The notes under the pieces were generated by a model. The model ran no database searches. It saw only the letters and a program-made list of their open reading frames with translations, and was not told the DNA's origin. A stretch of DNA of 64,000 bases from Halichondria panicea (taxonomy: Eukaryota > Porifera > Demospongiae > Suberitida > Halichondriidae). Below are positions 33,077 to 43,744 of this stretch, piece after piece (position 1 is the stretch's first letter; every line of letters begins with the position of its first letter). The stretch spans positions 5,208,042 through 5,272,041 of the forward strand of contig NC_087377.1 of NCBI RefSeq assembly GCF_963675165.1, given 5' to 3'. A program made the position numbers and the translations under genes.

Positions 33077-34500
33077 TTATATAATAACACTTGAACATTT
33101 TGAGTGATTTGGCTTCGAAAATCGATTTGCTTTTTTGGCGGCTTTAATTACCTGGGCAGGGGAAAGATCTTGAATGCATGCGATTAGTTCCAGTCCGAAC
33201 TTATCAGCTGTGTATAGCTCTGTGACAGAACCAGTATTCAAATTGTCAGATGAACTGCCCTGTAGTTGTGTTGCAAGAGGTAACACCTTAGACGTGAAAT
33301 GCTGCTTCAACTCTGCCTCTAAAGCACCCATCTTTGCTTCTCTGAGCAGCTATTGAAAAAATGAATTTGTGGATGATACTAACAATTAATGTACAATGAG
33401 CAACTTCAATTACGTACCTCAAGTCCAAACCAATAGAGGACAGAATAAGCTGGCAACTGCCTGACTAAACTCGGGTAGTATGTACTTGTCAATCTCATCT
33501 ACACCAGACAGAAAGAACTTCTCCCCAAGTGACACACAATAGCCCACACAAGAACCACATTCTTCTTGCACTTTCACAATTTCCATTTTCTCAGCAAGAC
33601 AGTGGACTAGACCAGGCGGACTGAACTCTATCATTAGGCACCTTGACGCATACCTATAATTATACATGATTACATTCCAATTAACTCCAATTAACTCCCT
33701 TAGCTACTTACCTCTGCTGGTCTGAGGGTGTGAAATTAGCAGTGATGATGCAGGTAGTGGTCGGTTTCTGGTGTCCATGGGCAAAGGTTGCACTCTGTGC
33801 TCCATTGAATAGATCTATGATCAGCCTATCGATGTCACCTTTTGATTGAGGATCGTCAAGCCCAATTGGTGTGCAAGATGTGGAACACAAAGAAAGAGCT
33901 TTCTCTTTTGACACTTTGCTAAATATATTCTGTTGACACCCAAACAATGCGAGACCACACTCCAGAGCAGTTGTCTTTCCCGTAGAAGATTCACCAAAAG
34001 CAAGGGACACTGAACAGGATTTAAACTTCTTCAAAAAGGTTTGGTAATGCAGTGCAATGAGAGTCGAGGAGATGGTGAGCACAGCAGGAAAAAAGTTGTG
34101 TGCAAAGTAATCCCTAACGGTGTGCAGCATTAAACAGAGGGGATCTGTGCTCAATGGCAATGAAATGCAGCATTCCTGCACTTCGTTCGCCACTCCCGGA
34201 CCTGAATGTATGTGGCCAATCCACACCATTTCGTTTAGATCACAAGGGAGCTGTTCTCCTGACGATGACAGGAAAACATCACGAGAGAAAACCCATATTC
34301 CGTTCTCCTGTTTACCCATCTTGCTCACAGCACGTTGTTTTTTGATTGCTGAGGCAGCTCGCTTCTTATACTGTATATAATCTCCAAGCTCCTTGTCAGT
34401 AAAGCTGCATTGGAGACAGGCAGTCTTGTAAGATGAGTTGAGACACTTCATAAAATCCCCTTTCTTGTTTGTGCTCTTTGCTGTCAAAAAGCATTTCCTG
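33077..34500 (-). pseudogene. DUF927-like P-loop ATPase, 3' part of a gene split by a P element
   Basis: Exons on the minus strand: about 34499 to 33715, 33658 to 33419, then about 33350 to 33077 (stop). A Walker A-like GESSTGKTTALE lies near 33975. It is followed by a Walker B-like PIGLDDPQ, IDLFNGAQ and TTTCIITANF, as in DUF927/phage-primase-type helicase ATPases. The next exon opens with YASRCLMIEFSPPG. Near 33490 the frame must shift by one base to reach the more plausible end (LPAYSVLYWFGLE) before the donor at 33418. The acidic/basic C-terminus ends SSVII. A further exon may lie at 34700-34580. It belongs with 39901-40313 on the other side of the P element. Role (replication or mobilisation helicase of the larger element) is inferred. 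Confidence 0.5.
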
Positions 34501-35242
34501 TGTGAAAAAGAGCAATGTTCATAACAAGTGGTGGCTATCAATCCCTCAAAACCATAGCCACAACCCACTATTCAGCTCTTTACCACAAACACTTTAAGTG
34601 TCACAGTGGTTCCTTGCAATGCAACAGGTATAGCTTGCCCAATTATGCTCACAATTTTAGTCCAGTCTCCAAGTCCTACCCAGGTGTACGTCTTTAATTA
34701 TTACTCATTAGTCTCAATAAAAATCTTCAACCAGAATTATATACTGCAACATCACAGCCCTTCTACATAATCTTCTAAGGAACTATATTGGTGAAAGAAA
34801 TCTTAGAAAAGAGTTAACTGAGGTACTACTAGCACCTTCCTTCCATACGTATAATTATACACAGTATTAGCATATACTCATGCTATTGAGGCTATGGCAT
34901 GCTTCTTAAAATTATACTTTCTACCAAAATACAGTGATGGAGGCCCAGGGTGGGGCTCACATGAACAAAGAGAGGTCAATAGTGAGGCTAAATGCTAGAG
35001 TTCAAAAGTACAACTTGACAGCAGAAAAGTATGGTTTAAACTGTAGTAAATATTACATAATAAGGTTTAATTAACATGCACCAACAAGCATAATTAGCCT
35101 TAGATCTACCATATAGCAACAAAGAAGATGTGACAATTTTTGTCATAGGCCACAGAATGAGGAGATCGAGGCAGAGGGTACTATATGATTACATAGATCC
35201 TACTTCGCCCGTTTAATTAACATTGAAATCTATAATGCAGTT

Positions 35243-35250
35243 GTACCCAC
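35243..35250. repeat. P-element target site duplication, left
   Basis: GTACCCAC immediately precedes the left inverted repeat. The same 8 bp follow the right repeat at 39893-39900. Eight-base duplications are the hallmark of P-superfamily elements. Confidence 0.9.
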
Positions 35251-35397
35251 CATAGATTAAAGGAAGGAGAGGGATAGGAAACGTAGGAATCTTCGAAAAA
35301 CATCCGCGTTTCGCCTACGTCATGTTTTTGTCCCCGCCGCCCACAGACTTCTTTTCATTTTTTCATCCTCCAAGAACCAAAATGCTCACAAGAAACC

Positions 35398-36441
35398 ATG
35401 GCAAGTACAAGTATATCTACTAGTGCCTCCTGTGAAGTCATTCGAGGAGCTATAACATCCTTCATAGAGGATGTAAATCTGATTCCTTCTGATATTAACA
35501 CTAGGGCCAAAGAATTTGCAGCACACTTTCTTACTAAAGAAATGGAAACTGCAGACATGTTCGATCAGTTTTGTTTTTTATTAGAAAATGAGATTGAAAG
35601 TATATTCCTGAGTGTATCAAAGAGAATTCTTTCTCACACTGTCAAGAGAACTCAACTGTGGTCTGCCTTTCATGTGAAAAGAGAAGAAATGAGCAAACTG
35701 TGGATTAATAAATTGAAGTTGGAGGAGAGTTCGAGAGAAGGTCCACATGTGAACTTCTTTATTCAATCTATAAATCAATCATTGTTTGGAGAAAAGCTTA
35801 AACGTTTCATGGCACAAGAATGCCCACTGCCAGTTAATGGTGAGCCAAATGACCAGCTACCTAAATTAACAAAGGATGAATTGAATGCAATGCAGTATGT
35901 TGGTGGCTATGTACCCCACAAGCTACTAAAAAAATATGAAAAAAGGAGTGGAACTAAGTACTCGCAGTTTATTGAATGCTTAGGAAATATGGCTGTCGTA
36001 AATGAGGAGAGCTCACAAGATTTACTCTCGTACACTAAATGTTGGATGGAGAAAGTAAATCGAGGTGCGTTATTTCCATTGAACGATCGATCGTTCTGTC
36101 TGTTTGTAGAAATGGAGAAGACAACCAAGAGTGTATTACCTACGTATGTAATTGGAAAAGGTACCAGTACCGGTATGCAAACGCTGGACGATTTAGTAAA
36201 GAAAGTAACTTGCGACGAAGAGGTACAGTTTTTGTGGACACTTCTGTCTCAAGATGTGGAGTGTGAAGAAGATTCACAGCAACTTTTAAATGATATTGTA
36301 CACCTTTGGATTACTATAAGGGGATTTTCAATCGCATCTTTATGGATGGAGACATACAAAATAGCACACAAAGAGATTGAGAAAGTATTTGTCGTAATTA
36401 ATGTATTATTATGCTCATGCATGTATTGTATACTTTTTTGA
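35398..36441 (+). CDS. Accessory ORF of the P-like transposon, unknown function
   Basis: A 347-codon open frame starts 147 bp inside the left end of the element. It has no frameshift, unlike the transposase it faces. The middle carries ELNAMQYVGGYVPHKLLKKY, reminiscent of the Y.GGYV..KL segment of P/THAP9-type proteins. The rest is helical, with Cys and Trp scattered, and no catalytic triad could be recognised. The last codons (after EIEK, near 36393) run into a plausible donor, so the true C-terminus may come from a short downstream exon. It could be a second transposition protein or a captured regulator; neither is shown by the sequence. Confidence 0.7.
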   Translation: MASTSISTSASCEVIRGAITSFIEDVNLIPSDINTRAKEFAAHFLTKEMETADMFDQFCFLLENEIESIFLSVSKRILSHTVKRTQLWSAFHVKREEMSKLWINKLKLEESSREGPHVNFFIQSINQSLFGEKLKRFMAQECPLPVNGEPNDQLPKLTKDELNAMQYVGGYVPHKLLKKYEKRSGTKYSQFIECLGNMAVVNEESSQDLLSYTKCWMEKVNRGALFPLNDRSFCLFVEMEKTTKSVLPTYVIGKGTSTGMQTLDDLVKKVTCDEEVQFLWTLLSQDVECEEDSQQLLNDIVHLWITIRGFSIASLWMETYKIAHKEIEKVFVVINVLLCSCMYCILF

Positions 36442-36507
36442 ATTCTCGTGGTTGCTCAAATTTTAATATAAAATTATACAGTCATAATTATAGGAACATA
36501 AATTAAA

Positions 36508-39345
36508 CTACGAACGTTTCCTCTTGGGTAGTGGGGTATCATCGATTGTGTTCAATTCGAGCTGTCGCTTCCTGCGACAGTTCCTCTGACAGGATCTAGC
36601 ATTGCAGACTTCTGCATCCGGAGTGCAGAGGCATTAACGAGAGATTGAATTAGGTTTGGATTCTCATTGCGACCTCCTCTGGCCCTTTGTTTACCGAAGT
36701 AATTTTCAAGTGGGTCCTGGGAGAATCTCTCACTCAACAAAAAGAGACCATCTTCTTTGTTGGACAGAAGGAGCCTAGCCATTTCCACAAACGAGCACAC
36801 TATACATGTAAAAATATTGTATAGAGATGTAAAAGTTATTAATTAATTTACCTGTTATTTCTAAACCTTCCATAGTCTCAGCACTTAGCAATGCCTTCTG
36901 CTTGCTGTTGTCAGGGATTCCTTTGTCAGTATTTACTGAAGCTTTCCATTCTTTCAGATAGAGCAAGAAAGAATCTTCCAACCACTAAAATAAAATATTT
37001 AGCTTAAATATTACAATTTAAAACTCTTACCTTAAGCCGAGAGTCATCTGGACTTGTGTAGGGTTGAAGGTCAGGCTTCAATTTGGATTTCCACTCAGAA
37101 AGACTACGAACATTTAAGCAATCAAAAAAACGATCGAACATCCTAATAAAATTTTCGGTTTCCGTAGTGCTTTCATCACTGAAATAGGCCAGAGCATCTG
37201 CCACACTTTTACTCAATACCTGAATGAATGGTATATATAACTATCAGTTACGTAAGTAAAACTCGAACATACCTGGGCGGCGAGATCTACACGCATCCTA
37301 GAAAACCCAGTCAGCTCAACATGATCCACTTTGAGCTTTGGAACTAGTGTGAGCCCCTTAGATCCAACAGACATCAAATGGAGTTTACGGTGAAGTTCTT
37401 TGACATGGGCCCACTCAATGTACTTTCCATTGATCTGTGAAAGAGGGAAACAGACAATTTTAGCCAGCCATGCAATTTTGCAATAACTACCTGTACATTA
37501 TTGCCTGTTCACAAATTTAATGAAAAGCTTCTCAAAATGTCACTAACCTTCATTAATCTAGTACCGCTGAATCCTGAATGGGACCAACAATTTCGTGTGG
37601 TCTTTATCAAGTGAGGTGGATCACAGATGAAGAACACAGGCCTGCCTTCTCTAGGGTCTGCGTAGGGATTAAATGCCTTGTACACAAAGCCTTTGCCATG
37701 CATACGAAAGAATTTACGATTGGGACTCGCCCCATCTGCCGTAATACTAATCACTTTCCCTCCAATGCCTTCAATCATACGAATAGCTTCCCACACAATA
37801 GGAAATAAAAAATCTGCAGTTACTCCACGGGTTCCAAAATGAGCATAAGGAAAATCCAGCTTAAAGAAGATCCCTCTGACCATTATTACTAGGATGTATT
37901 GTGCCACAGGTGGGGTAGCACTTCTATCCTTTTTGCACTTCTGCTCCAATTCTGAAAGTATGTCACCAATATCACCTAAAGAAGTGAACCCAACGATATG
38001 ACCAGATTTCTTGTCATATACCAAATCTTCTTTAATCTTCATTTCATCAATAACTAATGCAACGTAACGTTTTGATTCAGGAAGCAATTGTATGTTCATT
38101 TCCTTTTGCAGATAGAGATTTACATCTGGATGAAAACCAGGTTGTTTATTGAAGTAATGAGTGTAGTCCCTTAGGGTACGTTCAGAAGGGAGCGTCAAGA
38201 AACCGGAAGATCTTATGCAATGAAATGCTGCACTTGAAATTAACTGCAAATTGATGCACCACTTTATTATTGCAGGGTGCCATCGAACTTGTCGAGGGTC
38301 CTTAACTGAAGCTGCCTTTAATTGCTCTTTCCAGAACAAATTAGGAAAACTCCCTTCTGGGTAAGCTCTATTTATTTGCTCGGTGTTGGTATTTAGGATG
38401 CTTAACAAATCGGAACTGAGACTCTTTTCAACTGTATCTCCTTCAGCTTCAATTGCTTCCTTGATTTTCTCCTTGAAGATTTTAACTTGCTTCTCAGCTG
38501 CACGTGATCGGTCCTTCAGGTTTTGCATTTTAGCTTTTTTTCAGGCGTATTTAGATAGCGCTCATTGGAATGCCCACTTGCGTCACTCATCTCTTCGACT
38601 GAACGTCTCTTACACCAAGCACTATACATAGCCCTTAAATTGGCACGATATGACTTACATGATGAACATTTCACAGAAGTAGACAATAGTTCACATTTTT
38701 CAGTCCGCACTGTTTCCGGATAGGATACACCGTTGAGGCATACACTGGCATGGCTGTCAATTTTAGCAGACACTTTCCATTTGCTACGATTTCACCTTTC
38801 TTGGCATTGACCATTGCTATAAATTGTGCATCGGGATGACCACAGCAAACACGTAAACGGTCGATCTCAAGGAGAAGATTTTCCAGTGTAACGATATCCA
38901 ATGTAACAGGAAACTGTTTCAATGACTGGCATGTTTCGGGGGTTAACTTATTGTTATGGACATACAATAGCCACTTCAAATCACTTTTTACCGTTAAGCA
39001 ATGGGTAATCACTACTGGTTGACGGCTGGTGGTAGCAGTGGAGCTAATTCTACACAACTTCATACAAACAGAGTCCTCAGTCGCATTGGACCATCCCTGG
39101 GGCAATTTCAGGGTTTGATGCAACTGGGGATTTCGTAGGAGATCACTCAGATGTACATTTGGTTCAATTTGGGGTGTGCTTGAAGTAGTTTCAGAGTCTA
39201 GGCTTGTGTCAATATGAGGTGTGCTTGACTCGGAGTCTAGGCTTGTGTCGGTATTCTCGTGTGAGTCATTTAAAATAGTCGCATTTTTTGAGGTTCTTTC
39301 CAGTCTCTTCTTGTGGGCCCGGTCCTTTCGACGAGTCAGAGGCAT
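36508..39345 (-). pseudogene. P-element/THAP9-type transposase, frameshifted
   Basis: Exons on the minus strand: 39345 to 37548, 37434-37273, 37219-37031, 36984-36852 and 36799-36508. P-type landmarks include ALVIDEMKIKEDLVYD, ISITADGASPNRKFF, FFICDPPHLIKTTRNCW and the terminal SQDPLENYFGKQRARGG. No THAP zinc finger (C2CH) is seen at the N-terminus; there is a basic start (MPLTRRKDRAHKKR) and a basic end PLPKRKRS. Three single-base shifts are needed: near 38776 (after VANGK), at an A7 run near 38535, and near 36590 (after DPVRG). All other joins keep phase. It is either dead or an error-prone stretch of assembly. Transposition by DDE-type cut-and-paste is the family role. Confidence 0.82.
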
Positions 39346-39892
39346 TTTCAAGCCTATATATACAAAGAATTTAGGTATGTCAGTATTTCTCTAAAAACTT
39401 TACTGGCAAAGTTGAGACCAGCTAATAAAACATTGAAGTATAGCATTTATTTACTTTACATTAAGTGGCATGTTTCTGCCAGCCAATCGAACTAATCCCA
39501 AAAGTAAATATCACCAGTCCATGTCTTATGAGCATCAGAAGATATTCAATGCTAATAAAAACTTTTGCATGCATTTACTCGAACATGGCTGTTAAAAGGG
39601 TCAAATTACATGAAATCAAGACAAAAACAGCTATAAAAAGTGCCTTACCTTGAAATTTTCTCCAAAAAATGCACGAGGCACTGGCAAAGGCAGCATATGA
39701 ACAAAACCTCCCTGAATGGTCGTCTCTTCTAGCAGAGTTTTTCGTGCAGCTGAGTTAAACGATTTTTCTCTAACTAATTAAAAAGCGAAACACGGATTGA
39801 GATCAAAGGACTTCTAACCACAAGCATCAAGTCTATGTACGTTTGGCACGTGATCAGCTGCCGTTTCCTATCCCTCTCCTTCCTTAATCTAT

Positions 39893-39900
39893 GTACCCAC
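39893..39900. repeat. P-element target site duplication, right
   Basis: GTACCCAC directly follows the right inverted repeat and is identical to 35243-35250. Confidence 0.9.
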
Positions 39901-40313
39901 TTAGTGTCAGATCCATTCGAAGGGGAGAGCGTTATGAGGTAGCCAGAAAACTAGAGGGTACACCGCATATGACTTCAGCCTCAAGCTGAAACTGAAAGTC
40001 AGAGCATGGAACGTAGATGCCTTTCTTTACAACCCCAAAAGTGTTTTCTTCAGTGTCATCGTAAAACCCTGCAATATTATAGACCAAAATAATGTGTATA
40101 AAGTACAACTTGACATAATTATATGATATGGTCTAAATAATAAACATCATGCATGTCACCTTTTTTAGGTAGAGAATTGGAGGAATTGGAGGCTTCAGTT
40201 GAAAGTAAATCAACAGTAGGTCTTGAGCTTACAGAGCAATTAGACTCTATAGGAGTAGATGGGAAAGCAAATTCATCATCACTGCCATCGACATCCAACA
40301 ATAGTGCATCCAT
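39901..40313 (-). pseudogene. 5' exons of the DUF927-like gene, cut off by the P element
   Basis: Exon 1 (40313-40160) starts MDALLLDVDGSDDEFAFPST and is acidic/Ser-rich. Exon 2 starts at 40068 with GFYDDTEENTFGVVKKGIYV and PCSDFQFQLEAEVICG. The frame then hits TAA at 39934. One base over (missing T in a T4 run near 39953) the sequence instead reads SGYLITLSPSNGSDTKW up to the insertion site. The KGIYVP...F.....V lead fits the start of a DUF927-like domain, and the matching ATPase half lies beyond the transposon at 34.5-33.1 kb on the same strand. Joining the two halves is inference from strand, order and family; the intervening splice sites are unverified. Confidence 0.5.
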
Positions 40314-40632
40314 GCCTAGAGCTAGCTATAAAGCTGAGACTTGCTGCATGAAGATGAGCAGAGTGTGGTTAATCTAGTCCCACCACAGAACAACCCCCTG
40401 CATGGTACAATAAAATCACTATCTAGTTGACCTCTGCATGCCACCATGATGCAGTCCAGCAAGATGCAGTCCAGCAAGATGAAAATTCTTTCTTTCTACA
40501 TACTGCTAACAGTAACACTCACAACACCCAACTCCTGTCACTCAATTAGTATCCCTCAGCAATGGACAATTATTCTCAAGGAATTGCTAACACAGTGAGT
40601 ATCTTATGTAAATTATTAGGTGCATTCAATGC
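40314..40632. promoter_or_regulatory. Divergent spacer between the leftward ATPase gene and the rightward transposase
   Basis: About 320 bp separate the ATG of the minus-strand gene (40313) from the plus-strand transposase frame (40633). A possible short plus-strand leader exon (MDNYSQGIANT, 40563-40595) ends at gtgagt and could be spliced to cag at about 40677. Contains CAGTCCAGCAAGATG in tandem (near 40453-40482). A shared bidirectional promoter is likely from geometry only. Confidence 0.35.
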
Positions 40633-43586
40633 ATGTGCACAATGGGGAATTTACATCTTTTATATACCGCTTTCAGGGTGCAACACAACTCGCAATCACC
40701 AATGGTGATGATACTGCAACCGAACAATTTTCAATATCTCCTTTCACAAAATGTCCCTTCTGACCTCTCGACATTGATTATGCCCACTGTGTTTGTATGG
40801 AACCCTCTAGCACAATTTCCATTATTAAGATCGTCCATTGAACGATGCCCTCGAGATAGTTGTAACGGTCTTATTGACTTTCATCTGTGGACTGATGGAG
40901 AGAGACAAGGCATGCTACCCCGGTCAATTCACGACACACATGAAATGATTCTGTTAATTGCAGCAGTCTATAAATGCAACTGTGATCACATAGTATATTC
41001 AACTGACCCCATACTTATGCAAACAATTAGCAGAGATGAAATTCCTTTTGTTCTGCTTCATCGTACCGGATTCACGAAACGTTTTGTACAAAATGTAGTT
41101 GGTCTTGCTCAGGAAGGTTTGTCAATGGAATCCATAGCAAGACAAATTGAGAACGTAAGACACCATCATGTTTCGGATGTTATCCAACAACTGCTAACTG
41201 CTTACAACACTGTCAATAAGGAACACCAAGCAGATTCAGATTTTGTAGAGACTATTGTGACATCAAAATCTGTTCAGCTTATTTGTCACCCAATCCCAAG
41301 CAATGACATTATTACCAAATGCTTCTTGATTACATTTGAAGAGAATGAATCATTTTATAATTCAGAAATGTCAAAACTGTCCATAAACAAGTGTTTGCGG
41401 ATGGATCACACATTCAAGGTTGCTTCAAACATAGGCTATCTACGTCATGATGGGAAATGGATAACACAATACTCCAGCCTTTTCATTGCCTTAAATGAAA
41501 ATGGAGAGGTAGTGAGTTGGCAACTCACTAAATCTACATCCATTGACGAGGTTGAATCAATACTATCTGATTTAAGCAAAAAAATTGACACCACCAAAGA
41601 GGAACTAACTATTTTTGTTGACAATTGTTGCCAAGTGAGAAATAAATTAGTATCTGTGTTTGGCAGTGGAGTGAAGGTTAAGCTTGACGTATTCCATGCT
41701 GTACAAAGAATAACTCGTGCTATTTCAAAGAAACACACGTTCTTTCATGCTTGTATTAAGGATTTGAGGATGGTTTTTAGATATCCTGTGGATATTGGGT
41801 ACAAAAGAACATTAAATACCCCACAATCACAACATTTAATGGCAAACATGGAAAGCTTCGTGGCTAAGTGGAAGGATGCTGAAAGTAATGGTAACAAAAT
41901 ATTGACAGAAAAAGTTATTGATAAAATTCAAAACCTTAAGGTACACATTGAACACGGTTGTCTATCAGATATCGAACCATCAGGTGGAACGAGTCACAAC
42001 GAAGCACTGCACCGACATATAAACCCACATTTTGGTCATGCGGGGAGAATGGGAATTCCACTGGCATACGCGCTACTAACTATCCTTTTGTACACACACA
42101 ATGCCAAAAAGGTAAACCCAAAGTATAATTCCATATCTCAGTTACTTGCAATGAAATCCACTCGACATACACGTTCTACCGGCTCCACAACATCTTTTGG
42201 AATAACTGAAAAGATTATAACTGGCACTAACATGACAGACAACACATATGAAATTAGTGATGAAGACAGGGATAAAGCTATAAGGAAAGCACTGTCACTA
42301 CAACAATTAGTTGATCAGACTACGAAACTTGTTGGACAATCCCCACTGTTTTCCTATCAAATGATTCCATTCATGACGTATGTACCCAGTCTTTATATGG
42401 CATTGCTCAAGATCATCCTCGACAAGTGAAGCACGAGAACATCATGAGCGTCTCACAAACATACTGACTGCATGTAATATGCAGAGGCATTTGATTCCTG
42501 GAGATGGTAATTGCTGCTTTACTACTGTTGCTTTCAGCCTGTCCTACAACTTTGCAAATGAATGATGAACATAAGCAATATCTTATACAGAAAGGTTTGA
42601 ACCCTAACATGGGTATTGAGGCAATGGCATTGATGTTGAGGCAACTTGCCGTGAAGGAATGGTTGGATAAGCCCCATAGATATGAACCTTTTTTGTGTGA
42701 AGGCACTGACCTTAAAAAAGTAGCAAAACTCTTCTTAAACCCCTCCACTTTTCAAGGCCAATTGGGAGATACGATGCTAACATGTCTATCCAACGTATTA
42801 GGAATACCAATTATTGTATTCTCCTCCATGGCATATCACACACTCTTCTGTGTCACCCCTGAGGTGCAACTTGTATCAATCCCATTAATGGTTGCATTTA
42901 ATCAGTACGGTCAAGGCCATTTTGATGGTGTCATTCCACTGCCACTACAACTAGTAAGTAATGCCGAGAATATGATTTCCTGTACTTGTGGTAAGAATGA
43001 CAAATCTGGAGGATCTCATTGCAGTGAAATCAAGTACAAATACACAACCAAAATATCATGCCCATGCTTAAAAGCAGGCGAGGGATGCCATGCAAAATGT
43101 GTTTGCAAAAGTTGTAGCAACAGTATTGCTAAGAGACCCCCAAAAACAATAGTAAAACGCAACAGGCACAAGCACCAGTGGCAGAAACATGAAATCACCA
43201 AAAGTATTGGTTTTGCTGAAAAGAAGCAAGAAATAGTTATGACTGGACCCCCTACAAAGCTGGAGTACTTCCTTTTAGAAGCAATCTTATCTTACTGCTC
43301 TGAAAATGAACTAGAATCTAGTAGTGACATTATATCATCCATCTATAATACCCACTTTTTGACTGCATCTGATCAAGGCCTGAAACTTAGCCCAAAATCA
43401 TCAAGTGATATTGCAAAGTACCTGTTGCACCGACGCAAATCACTAGCTACTTTCGCACAACTGTGTACAATGCAATTGAAATGCACACTGCAAGAGGCAC
43501 ATCATGACGACATCAGTACAGACAGTGGAGATGATACAGATGATGATGATGATGAACCGCATAAGAAAACGCCAAGGCGACAGTAG
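40633..43586 (+). pseudogene. DDE-like transposase with OTU peptidase and CXC-type cysteine cluster
   Basis: The first frame (to 42429) carries a transposase-like core: LRMDHTFKVAS, then IFVDNCCQVRNKLVSVFG, KLDVFHAVQRITRAI and SGGTSHNEALHRHINPHFGH, giving plausible D, D and E/H catalytic positions. After a frame change near 42400 comes an OTU cysteine-protease start, HLIPGDGNCCFTTVAFSL (DGNC, catalytic Asp and Cys). After another shift near 42560 come its distal part and catalytic-His segment GQGHFDGVIP. Then follows a cysteine cluster (ISCTCGKN, SCPCLKAGEGCHAKCVCKSC), like tesmin/MSL2 CXC domains, and an Asp-rich tail ending KKTPRRQ. Transposases with OTU and CxC modules are known in the KDZ/Zisupton group; I cannot fix the superfamily. 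Single-base shifts suggest decay. It is the candidate mobilising enzyme of the surrounding block. Confidence 0.6.
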
Positions 43587-43744
43587 AAAACACTTACAGC
43601 TACCCATATACTATTTAATCACTATTCTTCATTGTTATTTGTGTCGTTTCAAGGTTGTGTTCATCAATATTCACTGCATGCATATTTCAACTTTACCGTA
43701 CCATAATATGCACACCGTTACAACCTATATCCTATCAGTATTAC

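Larger units (their letters stand above)
35251..39892. mobile_element. P-superfamily DNA transposon, 4642 bp, complete ends
   Basis: The left end reads CATAGATTAAAGGAAGGAGA then GGGATAGGAAACG. The right end is its reverse complement with one base missing in the A run. The inverted repeats span about 31 bp, as in Drosophila P. The flanking 8-bp GTACCCAC duplications are perfect. It carries a leftward P-type transposase (36508-39345) and an additional rightward ORF (35398-36441) that converges on it. It sits in a splice-donor region of the DUF927-like gene. Confidence 0.9.
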
